Below are positions 27,919-37,931 of a stretch of 64,000 nucleotides of DNA, in pieces. Source of the stretch: Legionella beliardensis (GTDB lineage: Bacteria > Pseudomonadota > Gammaproteobacteria > Legionellales > Legionellaceae); the NCBI RefSeq assembly GCF_900452395.1, contig NZ_UGNV01000001.1:2708501-2772500 (forward strand), read 5' to 3'. Numbering within the stretch: position 1 is the first letter of the stretch; every line of letters starts with the position of its first letter. The translations under genes and the position numbers were made by a program. The notes beneath the pieces are model-generated. The model did no database searches. It was given only the letters and a program-made list of their open reading frames with translations, and had not been told where the DNA came from.

Positions 27919-28279
27919 TACGGACTCCTCGTCAATCGTTAATTATGCTGTCAAAAAGCGATAGTTTACCACATTTATTGAGGTGTTTACCAAGAATTGC
28001 TTTTTCAATTTTCTAAAACTAATTGCTATCAACAATGCAAATAATTTACCGTTAGGTTAAATTTTGAGGAAATTGATAATTTACACAGCATTTATTCTTT
28101 TACAAGATATCATACTAAGCAAATCTCCCCCCACAGCCTTTACGCTCTTTTAACCTTTTGGCGAAGCTTGAATTCGATTAAACAAGTTCTATCATCGCAA
28201 ATACGCTTAATCCAAAAGATTGCGGGCATGTTAAGTGTTATGGCACAAACGCCCGCCTAGCGCTTGTATCGAACTTAAG
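27919..28279. other. petC-sspA intergenic region
   Basis: This 361-bp region holds the imperfect inverted repeat at 28166-28280 and presumably the sspAB promoter. No gene was seen. Confidence 0.55.
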
Positions 28280-28280
28280 C
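28166..28280. repeat. Imperfect inverted repeat beyond petC
   Basis: Arms at 28166-28186 (GCTTGAATTCGATTAAACAAG... beginning GCTTGAATTCGAT) and 28263-28280 (CTTGTATCGAACTTAAGC) match in about 16 of 18 paired positions with a three-base insertion. A smaller GCGGGC/GCCCGC stem at 28222-28227 and 28251-28256 lies inside. It may be a degraded mobile element or a terminator for the bc1 genes. Confidence 0.45.
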
Positions 28281-29038
28281 TAATGAGGCAAGCGGCTCCA
28301 ATAACTTCTTTTAAGAAGATAAACAACTATTAGAAAAATGCATAAAAAAGCGATAATAAAAACGCCTATTCGATAACGTGTTAGCTGTACTGGCTCACCT
28401 ACATAAACTAAGAAATTTACTAAATCTTCAATGGCATTATCAAACTCTTGCGTAGTCATCTCACCATCCTCAAGCTTAAGCAGATGGTTAATCGGTGCCC
28501 CTTTTTGATTAGTTTCTCTAATTGCAATAATCTGTCCTGCTAGCGGTGCTAGTACATTAGGCATTGCCACGCCTGGTATAAGCAAATTATTGCTACCAAA
28601 AGGACGGCTAGGATCTAAGTAAAAACTTTTTAAGAAGGTGTAAAGCCAGGATGCACCTCGCACGCGTGCAATTAAAGATAAATCAGGAGGAAGGGTGCCA
28701 AACCATTGCTTCGCATCTGCGGCAGGCAGGCCTATTTTAATAGGATCATGGATTTTAGCACTAGTAAAAATAAGGTTATTGAATAATAAATCCTTGTCTA
28801 TCTCGCCATCAAATGTTGTTAAGCCTAAATCAGTTGCCATTTTGTTATAGCGCATATACTTTAACGAGTGGCAACCAGAGCAATAATTCATAAACATTTT
28901 TGCGCCCCGCTGCAGGCCGGCTTGATCGTGTAAATCTACTTCAACAGGCAGTAGAGGAACACTTTCATTTTCAAGTGCGTAAGAATTGATAATAACCATC
29001 AAGCTGACAAAAAGAATAATAAATTGCTTAGCACTCAT
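28280..29038 (-). CDS. petC: Cytochrome c1 of the bc1 complex
   Basis: Cytochrome c1 passes electrons from the Rieske protein to soluble or membrane cytochrome c. The 252 residues begin with a signal (about 1-22), then CSGCH (C53, C56, H57) for covalent haem, the likely Met ligand in IPGVAMPNVL, and a C-terminal membrane anchor (about 222-242). The start overlaps petB. It ends the petA-petB-petC operon. Confidence 0.96.
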   Translation of the reverse strand: MSAKQFIILFVSLMVIINSYALENESVPLLPVEVDLHDQAGLQRGAKMFMNYCSGCHSLKYMRYNKMATDLGLTTFDGEIDKDLLFNNLIFTSAKIHDPIKIGLPAADAKQWFGTLPPDLSLIARVRGASWLYTFLKSFYLDPSRPFGSNNLLIPGVAMPNVLAPLAGQIIAIRETNQKGAPINHLLKLEDGEMTTQEFDNAIEDLVNFLVYVGEPVQLTRYRIGVFIIAFLCIFLIVVYLLKRSYWSRLPH

Positions 29039-30246
29039 CGCTCAATCCTTAGGGGCACAGCTTTACATTTTTCCATACGAGTGTAAAAAGGCATGAGGAA
29101 AAAATAAGCAAAATAAATAAAAGTAAAAATGCGTGCTAGATATTGCCTTGTTGTAGTCACAGGCACTGTACCTAAATACCCTAAGGCAATAAAGCTGATG
29201 ACAAAGAAAGCTAATGCAATACGTGACCAATAGCCTTTGTAACGCATAGAACGTACGGGGCTTTTATCTAGCCAGGGCAAAAAAGCTAAGATTATTATTG
29301 CCGCCACCATAGCGATTACGCCTAATAGCTTGTCTGGAATAGCACGTAATATGGTATAAAAGGGTGTCATATACCAAACTGGCGCGATATGTGTAGGAGT
29401 AACCATGGGATCGGCTGCCGTGAAATTCGCATGTTCTAAGAAATAACCATGCATTTCCGGCGCAAAACAAACAATAGCAAAAAATAAAATAAAGAAGACA
29501 ATCAAGCCCACTGAATCTTTAATAGTATAATAGGGATGAAAAGGAATGCTATCTACAGGTTTACCGTGCTTGTCTAGTGTTTTCTTTATATCGATTCCTT
29601 CTGGGTTATTGGAACCTACTTTATGCAAGGCAACAATATGCAAAAAAACCAAGCCCAAGAGCAACATAGGTATACCAATAACATGTAGAGCAAAGAAGCG
29701 CTGCAACGTGGCATTTGCAATAGTATAATCACCTCTTAACCACACAACCAAGCTATCTCCCACATAAGGAATAGCGCCGAACAATGAAGTAATTACTTGA
29801 GCGCCCCAGTAAGACATCTGTCCCCATGGGAGAAGATAGCCAAAGAAAGCCTCTGCCAACAACAATACGAACAAGGCCATGCCTAAAAGCCAAATTAATT
29901 CCCTAGGATTTTGATAGGAGCCATATAAAACGCCCCGAAACATATGAATATAGACGACAATAAAAAATGCTGAAGCACCGGTAGAATGCATGTAACGCAG
30001 TAGCCAGCCATAGTTAACGTCACGCATAATATATTCTACTGAGGCAAAGGCATGCTTGGCAGTTGGCGTGTAAAACATAGTTAACCATAGCCCAGTTACA
30101 ATTTGGCTGATTAAAATAATGGTAGCTAAGGAACCAAAAAAGTAGAAAAAATTTAAGTTTTTAGGCGCTGGATAATCACTAATATGATTTTTCCAAGTAC
30201 TTAGCAGTGGAAATCTCGCATCAACCCAATTTATTAAACCACGCAT
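29035..30246 (-). CDS. petB: Cytochrome b of the bc1 complex
   Basis: Cytochrome b holds two b-type haems and the quinol sites of the bc1 complex. The 403 residues contain eight or more membrane helices and the paired haem histidines in the second and fourth helices (RYMHSTGASAFF, RFFALHVIGIP). The quinol-site motif reads PVWYMTP where mitochondrial and many bacterial proteins have PEWYF. ATGA links it to petC, and petA ends seven bases upstream. Confidence 0.96.
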   Translation of the reverse strand: MRGLINWVDARFPLLSTWKNHISDYPAPKNLNFFYFFGSLATIILISQIVTGLWLTMFYTPTAKHAFASVEYIMRDVNYGWLLRYMHSTGASAFFIVVYIHMFRGVLYGSYQNPRELIWLLGMALFVLLLAEAFFGYLLPWGQMSYWGAQVITSLFGAIPYVGDSLVVWLRGDYTIANATLQRFFALHVIGIPMLLLGLVFLHIVALHKVGSNNPEGIDIKKTLDKHGKPVDSIPFHPYYTIKDSVGLIVFFILFFAIVCFAPEMHGYFLEHANFTAADPMVTPTHIAPVWYMTPFYTILRAIPDKLLGVIAMVAAIIILAFLPWLDKSPVRSMRYKGYWSRIALAFFVISFIALGYLGTVPVTTTRQYLARIFTFIYFAYFFLMPFYTRMEKCKAVPLRIER

Positions 30247-30253
30247 AACTCAC

Positions 30254-30880
30254 TTATCCTTGTTTTTCATCTTCACCGATTATAATGACGTGATCATTAA
30301 CAAAACGATAGGGAGGCACCTCTAAATTAATTGGCGCAGGAACGCCCTTAAAAACTCTCCCGGCCAAATCAAACGTTGACCCATGGCATGGGCAATAAAA
30401 GCCACCCCGCCAATGCGGTCCAAGCTCGTTAACTTGGGGAGTGTATTTAGGTGAGCAGCCTAAGTGGGTACAAATACCTACTAAAACTAAGTATTCAGGC
30501 TTGATTGAACGATATCTATTTTTAGCATAAGCAGGCTGTTGCTCTACCAAGGACTCTGGATCACGGAGTTGTTCTTCACTGTCTGGTAGTTGCTCAAGCA
30601 TGGCTTTGGTGCGTCGTATTATCCAAACAGGCCGCCCGCGCCACTCTACTGTAGCCTGTTGCCCTGGTTCAAGCTTGCTTAAATCAACTTCGACAGGAGC
30701 ACCTGCTGCCTCAGCTTTAGCACTAGGCAACCAAGACGATATAAAAGGCGTTAAGGCACAAGCAGCGCCTATACCTCCTAAGACACCTGTCGCTGTTAAC
30801 AGGAATTTCCGTCTTTGCTCATCAATCTCTTCCTGAGATGGGAGCATGTCTGAGGTATTATGCTCAATATCATCTGTCAC
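30254..30880 (-). CDS. petA: Rieske iron-sulfur protein of the bc1 complex
   Basis: The Rieske subunit carries a 2Fe-2S cluster bound by two Cys and two His: CTHLGC (C137, H139) and CPCHGS (C163 or C165, H166), plus the disulfide Cys pair. The N-terminus has a twin-arginine signal, EQRRKFLLTATGV (RR at 23-24), with an uncleaved membrane anchor. The start appears to be GTG at 30880, with AGGA about nine bases before it; no earlier in-frame ATG fits. It leads petA-petB-petC. Confidence 0.95.
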   Translation of the reverse strand: MTDDIEHNTSDMLPSQEEIDEQRRKFLLTATGVLGGIGAACALTPFISSWLPSAKAEAAGAPVEVDLSKLEPGQQATVEWRGRPVWIIRRTKAMLEQLPDSEEQLRDPESLVEQQPAYAKNRYRSIKPEYLVLVGICTHLGCSPKYTPQVNELGPHWRGGFYCPCHGSTFDLAGRVFKGVPAPINLEVPPYRFVNDHVIIIGEDEKQG

Positions 30881-31200
30881 TATGTCTCATCCTTTGCATG
30901 CATCAATCTATCGAGTAGTATCAATGCAGTTATATCAAAGAATTCAAAAGGGGGGAAGAGATAAAGAAGGTAAACGAGTTAATTTTATGACTAAAATAAA
31001 AAATTTAGTTCTTATAAAATCAACTAGATAAAACACATTATTCGTTTAAAATGAGCAGATTATTTTTCAAAAAGATGGTTGCTTTAACTAGGCACAGGCT
31101 AACTGCCTAAATTGAAGGTCAAGGTTGGCTTTAACATAGCTTAATTTAAAAGGTAAATTTATACGCCTTGAAAAAATAAGGCGTATAAAATCTAAAGATG
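30881..31200 (-). other. petA upstream region
   Basis: The 320-bp region before petA contains the rpsI terminator at its far end and presumably the pet operon promoter. I could not pick a convincing -35/-10 pair. No gene was seen. Confidence 0.5.
31152..31189 (-). terminator. Terminator of rplM-rpsI
   Basis: A 12-bp stem pairs 31158-31169 with 31178-31189 around an eight-base loop, starting 11 bases after the rpsI stop on the minus strand. The T-rich end TTTACCTTTT follows. It would separate rplM-rpsI from petABC. Confidence 0.8.
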
Positions 31201-31632
31201 TTAACGTTTTGAGTATTGAGTTGCACGACGAGCTTTGTGCAAACCAACTTTTTTACGCTCAACACGACGTGAATCACGAGTTAGTAGGCCACGAGAGCGC
31301 AACTTCCTACGATAGGAATCATCGTAAGGTTCAGCATCTTCAGCTAAATCAACCTCATCATAAGCCACAAGTGCACGCGCGATACCTAAACGAACAGCAC
31401 CCGCTTGGCCAGAAATACCACCACCAACAACTGTGGCATAAATATCAAATTTATCTACCACATCAACTGTTTCTAATGGTTGGCGGACAATCATGCAAGA
31501 TGTTTCACGACCAAAATAATCTTCTAGTGGTCGATTATTAATTACAATCTTACCCTTTCCAGGACGTAAAAAAACTCGCGCTGTTGAGCTTTTTCGGCGG
31601 CCAGTACCATAGTATTGCTGCATTTCAGCCAT
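31201..31632 (-). CDS. rpsI: 30S ribosomal protein S9
   Basis: S9 binds the 16S 3' domain and its C-terminus touches P-site tRNA. The N-terminal [17 protein letters not shown] and C-terminal [19 protein letters not shown] are diagnostic. At 143 residues it is about 13 longer than E. coli S9, because of an acidic insert ([13 protein letters not shown], about 93-105) before [10 protein letters not shown]. It follows rplM by five bases. Confidence 0.96.
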   Translation of the reverse strand: MAEMQQYYGTGRRKSSTARVFLRPGKGKIVINNRPLEDYFGRETSCMIVRQPLETVDVVDKFDIYATVVGGGISGQAGAVRLGIARALVAYDEVDLAEDAEPYDDSYRRKLRSRGLLTRDSRRVERKKVGLHKARRATQYSKR

Positions 31633-31637
31633 AATAC

Positions 31638-32072
31638 TTATTCCCCAATCTCAAGTTTTTTAGGTTGCTGAGCAGTATGTGGGTGCTCACTTCCAGAATA
31701 AACTTTCAGTTTACGATACATTTGTCTACCCAGAACATTTTTAGGTAACATGCCTTTTACAGCTATTTCTATTACCCGCCCTGGACTTCTTTCTTGCAAT
31801 TTATCGAAAGAAATAGATTTAATTCCACCAGGAAAACCTGAATGGCGATAATAAATCTTTTCTTTAAATTTTTTCCCAGTCACTGCAACTTTGTCAGCAT
31901 TAATTACAACAACATAATCCCCTGTATCAACATGAGGTGTATATTCTGCCTTATGCTTGCCACGTAGGCGACGTGCAATTTCGGTTGCAACCCGGCCTAA
32001 TACCTTGTCAGTCGCATCAATGATATACCAGTCACGCTTCACTTCGTGATCTTTGGCGCTAAATGTTTTCAT
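31638..32072 (-). CDS. rplM: 50S ribosomal protein L13
   Basis: L13 is an early-assembly large-subunit protein. The 144 residues show [26 protein letters not shown] and the [19 protein letters not shown] segment. The ATG at 32072 has GGAG seven bases upstream; a TTG one codon earlier is not needed. It leads rplM-rpsI. Confidence 0.97.
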   Translation of the reverse strand: MKTFSAKDHEVKRDWYIIDATDKVLGRVATEIARRLRGKHKAEYTPHVDTGDYVVVINADKVAVTGKKFKEKIYYRHSGFPGGIKSISFDKLQERSPGRVIEIAVKGMLPKNVLGRQMYRKLKVYSGSEHPHTAQQPKKLEIGE

Positions 32073-32114
32073 CAAATAACTCCATACCGCTTCGTTTGAA
32101 TTGGTAATCTTCTA

Positions 32115-32120
32115 ATTATA
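32115..32120 (-). promoter_or_regulatory. Possible rplM promoter -10 box
   Basis: A perfect TATAAT on the minus strand lies 42 bases before the rplM ATG. The -35 region (around GTAGTTTTGG) is weak, so this is a tentative promoter. Confidence 0.45.
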
Positions 32121-32281
32121 GAGGGGCGATTTTAACCAAAACTACAATAACCTACAAGTAAAATACGTTAAAACTTATAGAGATTATAAGATCTAAGGTG
32201 AATATTCTTTGTTCAGAAGGAGTTTTATCAGCTATTTAACCTCGTTAATTACTCATGCTTTGCAAAGCAAATTAAGTATAA

Positions 32282-32596
32282 TTAAGCATCAATTAAGAGC
32301 TGTGGTACAATTTTATTGTCAATAAAATGACTTTGGATAATTTCATCAATATCTTCAAGCGAAGAGTAGCGATACCATATTCCTTCCGGATAAACAACAA
32401 TACATGGCCCTAAACTACAACGTCCTAAACAGCCAGATTTACTTACACGTATTTTTCCAGGGCCAAATAATTCCATTTCTAATAATTTAGAACGCAAATA
32501 ATCAAAAAATACCTCACCACCGGTATTAGCACAACATTGTTTACCCGCTGCCTTTTGATTTGTGCAGACAAATACATGTTTAAGGTAATGATTCAA
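32282..32596 (-). CDS. Thioredoxin-like 2Fe-2S ferredoxin
   Basis: This is a 104-residue protein with a thioredoxin-like fold and a 2Fe-2S site. Cysteines lie in HVFVCTNQ, KQCC and SGCLGRCSLGPC, close to the family pattern. The only suitable start is TTG at 32596, with GGGGAAAG upstream inside the end of ihfA; no ATG is in frame nearby. The physiological partner is unknown. Start position is the main doubt. Confidence 0.82.
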   Translation of the reverse strand: MNHYLKHVFVCTNQKAAGKQCCANTGGEVFFDYLRSKLLEMELFGPGKIRVSKSGCLGRCSLGPCIVVYPEGIWYRYSSLEDIDEIIQSHFIDNKIVPQLLIDA

Positions 32597-32600
32597 AATC

Positions 32601-32894
32601 TTACTTTCCCCGTTCTTCTATTCTTATTTTAAGCTTAAGGCCAGGCTTAAAAGTAACCACACGACGAGCTACTACAGGTATTTCCTCTCCCGTTTTCGGA
32701 TTACGCCCTGGGCGCTGCGGCTTATTTCGAAGGTTAAAATTACCAAAGCCCGATAACTTTACGTGTTGGCCATTCTCAAGCGCAGCTCTGATGGTTTCAA
32801 AAAACTGCTCTACCATCTCCTTAGCATCTTGCTTGTTTAGGTTTAACTCAGAAAACAAAGTTTCGGCAATCATCGCTTTACTTAGAGCATTCAC
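32601..32894 (-). CDS. ihfA: Integration host factor alpha subunit
   Basis: IhfA with IhfB bends DNA in recombination and promoter control. The 97 residues show the HU/IHF fold with [27 protein letters not shown], including the DNA-intercalating Pro arm. The start is GTG with GAGGGA nine bases upstream. It follows pheT by two bases, the order seen in E. coli pheST-ihfA. In Legionella, IHF affects virulence traits. Confidence 0.96.
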   Translation of the reverse strand: MNALSKAMIAETLFSELNLNKQDAKEMVEQFFETIRAALENGQHVKLSGFGNFNLRNKPQRPGRNPKTGEEIPVVARRVVTFKPGLKLKIRIEERGK

Positions 32895-32896
32895 GG

Positions 32897-35278
32897 TTAG
32901 TCCCTCAATGTAATTGCAAATTCTTCATTTAGTTTATTGATTATAGCACTAATTATTTCATTGATCTCTTCATCAATCAATGTTCGATTATTATCTTGTA
33001 AAGTTATAGCAATAGCTAGGCTTTTCTTATCTGCAGAGATATGCTTACCGGTATAGACATCAAAAACGTCAAATGACCTTAATAACTCTGGCTTAACTAC
33101 CTGTACTACAACCTTCTTAATTTGATCAATGGTCACTTCTTTAGCAACTAAAAACGATAAATCACGTCGAATTTGCGGGTATTTAGAAATTTTACGATAA
33201 CGAACAATATTATCCTTAGTTAAAGACTTAAGTTTAAGCTCAAATAAAATAACTTCATCCGTCAGATCAAGCGCATCTGCAATACGAGGATGCAATACAC
33301 CACACCACCCAATGGTCTGGTTTTGCCAAATAAGTTCGGCTGTTTTACCCGGATGCAAAGCCGGGTGCTTGTCATTTGGTTTAAAGCAAACCTCTTCTAG
33401 CTGCAGCAGCTGAAACAAGGCTTCCAAATCGCCTTTTGCATCAAAGAAATCGATTTTCCGTTTTTCTTCAACCCAGCTTAAAGGAGCAAAATCGCCGGTT
33501 AGTAAACCTGCTAAGCAGTGCTCTTCTGCAATTTTCCCATCAACTACATTAAAAATTACACCATTTTCATAAAACTTAATAGTAGTTTGTTGGCGATGAA
33601 TGTTATGAATCATAGACGCAATTAACCCAGGCCACATACTGACTCGCATCTGGGATAATTCAGAAGAGATGGGATTTAATAAGGTTAACGCGTCAACATT
33701 AGGACAAAGAATTTTTTGTAATTCTGGATCAACAAAACTGTAGCTTATCGTTTCATAATAATTTCTTGCAATAAAGAAACGATTAAATTTTGCCAGTAAG
33801 ACTTCTGCCGGATTAGTAACACCTGCCTGTATGGCGGCTATCATACTAGTACCTTGAATTTTATCGTAACCGTAGAGCCTTACTATTTCTTCTACTAAAT
33901 CAACGTCTAAATGGATATCAAATCGATAGGATGGTGCTGTGACTTGCCATATTGCTTCCTCTTTTTTAACACTCATTCCTAAGTGACTTAGCATTTGACC
34001 AATTTCAGTTGCCGCAATGTCTAAGCCCGTTAATTGCTTCACTTTATTAGGATTAAATTTAATGACAGGGTTAGTAGGTAGATGCTCTGGCTCTGTTTTA
34101 AGTGTAACAGGCCCTGCCTGTCCGCCTACAATCTCTAGCAGCAAAGAAGTAGCCCTTTCCATAGCAATGACTTGCAAATTAGGATCAACGCCGCGCTCAA
34201 AACGTTGGGCAGAATCAGTAAATAAATTAAAACGCCGCGCTACTTTTGCTATCGCGCGTGGATTAAAAAAAGCACTTTCTAAAAAAATATCAGTTGTTGT
34301 CTCACTAACGCCACTTTGAACGCCGCCCATTACACCAGCAATGGCAAGCGGTGTGTCATTATCTGCAATTAATAAAACACCTTCCTTTAACGTAACTTCT
34401 TGACCATCAAGTAAGGTAATCGCCTCATTTTCATGACTATAGCGAACAACGATGTCTCCCTTTAATTGATTTAGATCAAAACCATGCATAGGCTGCCCAA
34501 GCTCCAACATCACATAATTTGTGATATCAACAACAGGATGAATAACACGCAATCCAGCACGTCTTAATCGCTCTTGCATCCAAAATGGCGTTGTAGCTTG
34601 CGAGTTTATGCCTCGTATAATGCGACCACAATACTGAGGACAGGCGTCAAGCGCTTCTAAATGGATTGTTTTCTGCTCATCAATATGAGGTTTTACTGTA
34701 AGTGTTGGTATAGTAACAAGATTAGATTGGGTAAGGGCTGCCACTTCTCTGGCAATGCCCAGAACACTTAAACAATCAGCACGATTTGGTGTTAAATCAA
34801 TATCTAAAACACAGTCATTAAGCACTAAGTATTCACGTAAATCAGCCCCTATGGGCGCATCTTCTGCAAGCTCAATAATACCTTCCGATACATCGAGCAA
34901 TCCTAATTCGGTTGCTGAACAAAGCATACCTTGTGAAAGCTCGCCACGAATCTTAGTTTCTTTAATAGTTAAATCATTAGGTAGAATTGCACCTATTTGC
35001 GCGAGTGCTACTTTCAAACCAGTACGAACATTGGCAGCACCGCAAACAATTTTTAAAAGATAATCTTTGCCTATATTAACATCACATAATGTTAATCTAT
35101 CGGCTTGTGGATGAGGTTTTGTCTGAACAACTTGAGCCACAATGACTTTGTTAAAATGTCCTGCAACAGGGTTAATTGCATCAATCTCAAGCCCTGCCAT
35201 AGTTAATAAGGCAGCTAATTCTTCTACATTTAATGCAGGATTGGCCCATTCTCGTAACCAGTTTTCACTCACTTTCAT
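32897..35278 (-). CDS. pheT: Phenylalanine-tRNA ligase beta subunit
   Basis: PheT forms a heterotetramer with PheS to charge tRNA-Phe. The 793 residues include the N-terminal tRNA-binding OB domain (about 40-150), B3/B4 editing domain (about 205-380), the B5 domain (about 400-475) and the C-terminal anticodon-binding ferredoxin-like domain (about 700-793, [13 protein letters not shown]). It is separated from pheS by 88 bases. Confidence 0.97.
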   Translation of the reverse strand: MKVSENWLREWANPALNVEELAALLTMAGLEIDAINPVAGHFNKVIVAQVVQTKPHPQADRLTLCDVNIGKDYLLKIVCGAANVRTGLKVALAQIGAILPNDLTIKETKIRGELSQGMLCSATELGLLDVSEGIIELAEDAPIGADLREYLVLNDCVLDIDLTPNRADCLSVLGIAREVAALTQSNLVTIPTLTVKPHIDEQKTIHLEALDACPQYCGRIIRGINSQATTPFWMQERLRRAGLRVIHPVVDITNYVMLELGQPMHGFDLNQLKGDIVVRYSHENEAITLLDGQEVTLKEGVLLIADNDTPLAIAGVMGGVQSGVSETTTDIFLESAFFNPRAIAKVARRFNLFTDSAQRFERGVDPNLQVIAMERATSLLLEIVGGQAGPVTLKTEPEHLPTNPVIKFNPNKVKQLTGLDIAATEIGQMLSHLGMSVKKEEAIWQVTAPSYRFDIHLDVDLVEEIVRLYGYDKIQGTSMIAAIQAGVTNPAEVLLAKFNRFFIARNYYETISYSFVDPELQKILCPNVDALTLLNPISSELSQMRVSMWPGLIASMIHNIHRQQTTIKFYENGVIFNVVDGKIAEEHCLAGLLTGDFAPLSWVEEKRKIDFFDAKGDLEALFQLLQLEEVCFKPNDKHPALHPGKTAELIWQNQTIGWCGVLHPRIADALDLTDEVILFELKLKSLTKDNIVRYRKISKYPQIRRDLSFLVAKEVTIDQIKKVVVQVVKPELLRSFDVFDVYTGKHISADKKSLAIAITLQDNNRTLIDEEINEIISAIINKLNEEFAITLRD

Positions 35279-35366
35279 TAATTCATCCGCCTACTATCAG
35301 CTTACTAGTTTAACCTCAAAAACTATTTCATCGCGTTTAAGTCAAACGCCTGTTACTTTAGGTTCT

Positions 35367-36380
35367 TTAAAATTGTTTTAAAAAAGCTAGTTCATTTTCA
35401 AACATCATTCTTAAATCATCAATGCCAAAATAAAGCATTGCTAACCTATCAATACCCATTCCAAAAGCCCAACCTTGGTATTGCTCAGTAGAAATATTGA
35501 CGGCGTTTAAAACGTTAGGATGAACCATGCCACAACCTAATACTTCAAGCCAACCCGTGTATTTGCAAGAGCGACAGCCTTTACCAAAACACTGAGTACA
35601 CTCAATATCCACTTCTGCTGAAGGTTCAGTAAAAGGAAAATAAGATGGCCTAAAACGTAAAGCTAACTCTCTTTTAAAGAAATACGCAAAAAAATCATGC
35701 AATAAACCACGTAAATTAGTTAACGTCGCATGCTCATCGATTAATAACCCTTCAACCTGATGAAACATAGGAGTATGAGTTAAATCGGAATCACAACGAT
35801 ACACTCGACCAGGCGCAATTAGACGCAGGGGTGGCTGTCGCTGCTCCATGGTGCGAATTTGCACCGGGGATGTATGGGTACGTAACAAATGACCATCGCC
35901 AAAATAAAATGTGTCGTGCATAGCCCGGGCAGGATGGTGGCCAGGAATATTCAATGCTTCAAAATTGTAATAATCGGTTTCGATTTCTGGTCCAGTCACA
36001 ATATCAAAACCCAATTGGCTAAAATAGTCATTGATACGTTGCTTTACCTGCGTAATCGGGTGAGATGCGCCATACTTATTTTGCCGACCTGACAAAGTAA
36101 CATCAATACATTCGGCAGCTAGCTTCTCTTGTAATTGCAATTCCTTTAATTGCACCATTTTTTCTTCAATCAATGAGTTGACTTGTTGTTTTGCCTGATT
36201 CACTAATTGGCCTACTTTAGGCTTTTCCTCAACACTTAAGTTAGCCAGAGATTTTAAAATTTCTGTGAGCTTACCCTTTTTCCCTAAATAATCTACTCGT
36301 ATACCTTCTAAGGTAGAAATATCTTGTGCTTGGTTGATTGCATCTAGAGCTTGTTGCTGTAAGTTGATGATATGCTGCAT
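35367..36380 (-). CDS. pheS: Phenylalanine-tRNA ligase alpha subunit
   Basis: PheS holds the catalytic class II core. The 337 residues have the N-terminal coiled coil (about 1-90), motif 2 ([35 protein letters not shown]) and motif 3 ([14 protein letters not shown]). A cysteine cluster, [17 protein letters not shown] (about 261-277), may bind zinc. A strong hairpin terminator lies just 16 bases upstream of the ATG, which suggests attenuation (see findings). Confidence 0.97.
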   Translation of the reverse strand: MQHIINLQQQALDAINQAQDISTLEGIRVDYLGKKGKLTEILKSLANLSVEEKPKVGQLVNQAKQQVNSLIEEKMVQLKELQLQEKLAAECIDVTLSGRQNKYGASHPITQVKQRINDYFSQLGFDIVTGPEIETDYYNFEALNIPGHHPARAMHDTFYFGDGHLLRTHTSPVQIRTMEQRQPPLRLIAPGRVYRCDSDLTHTPMFHQVEGLLIDEHATLTNLRGLLHDFFAYFFKRELALRFRPSYFPFTEPSAEVDIECTQCFGKGCRSCKYTGWLEVLGCGMVHPNVLNAVNISTEQYQGWAFGMGIDRLAMLYFGIDDLRMMFENELAFLKQF

Positions 36381-36395
36381 GATTTAACTCGAAGT

Positions 36396-36419
36396 AAAAA
36401 AGGAGGCAAAAGCCTCCTC
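36396..36419 (-). terminator. Terminator/attenuator before pheS
   Basis: On the minus strand AGGAGGC (36418-36412) pairs with GCCTCCT (36407-36401) around a TTTT loop and is followed by a T-run to 36396. It lies between rplT and pheS. A smaller GACTT/AAGTC stem occurs at about 36428-36446. The layout fits pheST attenuation, but no convincing start for a Phe-rich leader peptide was found. Confidence 0.8.
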
Positions 36420-36475
36420 GTTATATATCACGACTTCCGAAAAAGTCTAATAAAATTAACTTGAAATAAGTTACT

Positions 36476-36832
36476 TTATTGCAATGCCGCTTTTGCTTGT
36501 TCAGCAATAGCTGCAAAACCAACTTTATCGTATACAGCCATATCAGCGAGCACTTTTCGATCAAGCTCAATAGCTGCTTTTTTCAATCCATCAATTAAAC
36601 GACTATAAGATAAACCGCACTCTCTTGCTTGCGCATTGATACGAGTAATCCATAGCGCCCGAAATTGACGTTTTTTCTGACGACGATCACGATATGCATA
36701 TTGTCCAGCTTTAATAACAGCTTGCTTTGCTACGCGATAGGTGCGGCTACGGGCACCATAATAACCTTTTGCTTGGTCTAAAATCTTTTTATGACGCGCT
36801 TTGGCAATCACACCACGTTTAACTCTTGGCAT
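36476..36832 (-). CDS. rplT: 50S ribosomal protein L20
   Basis: L20 is an early 23S-binding protein and the known repressor of its own operon. The 118 residues start [38 protein letters not shown], highly diagnostic. AGGGGAGG precedes the ATG. It follows rpmI by 15 bases. Confidence 0.98.
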   Translation of the reverse strand: MPRVKRGVIAKARHKKILDQAKGYYGARSRTYRVAKQAVIKAGQYAYRDRRQKKRQFRALWITRINAQARECGLSYSRLIDGLKKAAIELDRKVLADMAVYDKVGFAAIAEQAKAALQ

Positions 36833-36847
36833 CTTTAAATCCTCCCC

Positions 36848-37048
36848 TTAACTACCGTGCAACATGCGCTCAGCTAAACGCGCATCGCATTTCTTTAACG
36901 TACCTGCTTCAACACGCAGTTGTCGTTTTTGTTTGCTCGCTTTTTTAGTGAGGATATGATTTCTATAAGCACGACGCCGCTTAATAGCACCACTTGCTGT
37001 CTTACGAAAGCGCTTCTGTGCGCCCCGATGCGACTTTAATTTAGGCAT
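36848..37048 (-). CDS. rpmI: 50S ribosomal protein L35
   Basis: L35 is a small basic large-subunit protein. The 66 residues have [20 protein letters not shown] and [20 protein letters not shown], typical of L35. GGAG is eight bases before the ATG. The gap of 241 bases upstream to infC is longer than usual (see separate entry). Confidence 0.98.
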   Translation of the reverse strand: MPKLKSHRGAQKRFRKTASGAIKRRRAYRNHILTKKASKQKRQLRVEAGTLKKCDARLAERMLHGS

Positions 37049-37289
37049 AATTTATACTCCGCATTTCTCTAAAATATAACTAATTTGGAAGAGTTAGATA
37101 ATCAATATGCTTAAATGACTACTTAAAGGATCTATTTTAAGATGATTCTAAGTTTAATTTATTGTATCGATATAGAAAGCTATTGCTTTAATATCTAACT
37201 ACTGCGTTATTCGCTAAACAAACTGCTTAAACCATATTTTCTCAACTAACGCAAATAGATATCCTCTAAATATTGATTCTTAACCCAAC
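37049..37289 (-). other. infC-rpmI leader region
   Basis: This AT-rich gap is where the L20-binding structure controlling rpmI-rplT lies in E. coli. GCGTTA/TAACGC segments (37204-37209 and 37247-37252) could pair. I see no clear L20-type pseudoknot, so any role is inference. Confidence 0.35.
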
Positions 37290-37829
37290 CTACTCTTTTT
37301 TCTTTTTAGGTGATAACACCATCAATAGCTGGCGGCCTTCACGTTTGGCTTGCTGCTCAATAACAGCATGTTCAGCTGTATCACTTTGCAAGCGCTCCAT
37401 CAGTTTCATCCCAATTTCTTGGTGAGCCATCTCTCGGCCCCGAAAACGTAACGTTACTTTGACTTTATCACCATTCTTCAGGAAACGTATCAGGTTGCGT
37501 AGCTTGACCTGATAATCCCCATCTTCCGTCGTTGGACGGAATTTCAGCTCTTTGACTTGAATTTGCTTCTGCTTTTTCTTCGCTTCTGCCTGCTTCTTGC
37601 TCAATTCAAAGAGAAACTTGCCATAATCCATAATTTTACACACTGGAGGTCGCGCAGAGGGTGAAATTTCTACTAAGTCTAAACCACCTTCTTCTGCTGC
37701 GCGCAATGCCTCGCGCGTCGATACAATTCCCAGCTGATTACCTTCGTCATCAATTAAACGAACTTCTGGTACATTGATCTGCTCATTAACGCGTGCGCGA
37801 TCGCTATCACGCTTAGTCGATACACTAAT
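37290..37829 (-). CDS. infC: Translation initiation factor IF-3, AUU start
   Basis: IF-3 prevents premature subunit joining and checks start codons. I place the start at ATT (37829-37827), preceded by GGAGG with an eight-base spacing. This gives 179 residues, the family length, beginning near [26 protein letters not shown]. An in-frame ATG at 37856 would add nine residues and lies upstream of the GGAGG, so it is rejected. The AUU start is the classic autoregulation device of infC. The C-terminal [25 protein letters not shown] domain is clear. Confidence 0.96.
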   Translation of the reverse strand: MSVSTKRDSDRARVNEQINVPEVRLIDDEGNQLGIVSTREALRAAEEGGLDLVEISPSARPPVCKIMDYGKFLFELSKKQAEAKKKQKQIQVKELKFRPTTEDGDYQVKLRNLIRFLKNGDKVKVTLRFRGREMAHQEIGMKLMERLQSDTAEHAVIEQQAKREGRQLLMVLSPKKKKE

Positions 37830-37931
37830 AGTTAAATCCTCCAGTTGGTTAAACATTAAAGTTATACATTCTGATTATATAACTTTATTAAAATTATTAC
37901 TGCTTTAATTTTAAACTTATTTTAACTTTGC

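Noticed and set aside
31209..31541. 110-codon plus frame opposite rpsI
   Set aside because: Antisense shadow of a conserved ribosomal gene.
37830..37856. ATG start for infC at 37856
   Set aside because: It lies upstream of the GGAGG site and gives an N-terminal extension with no match in the family.
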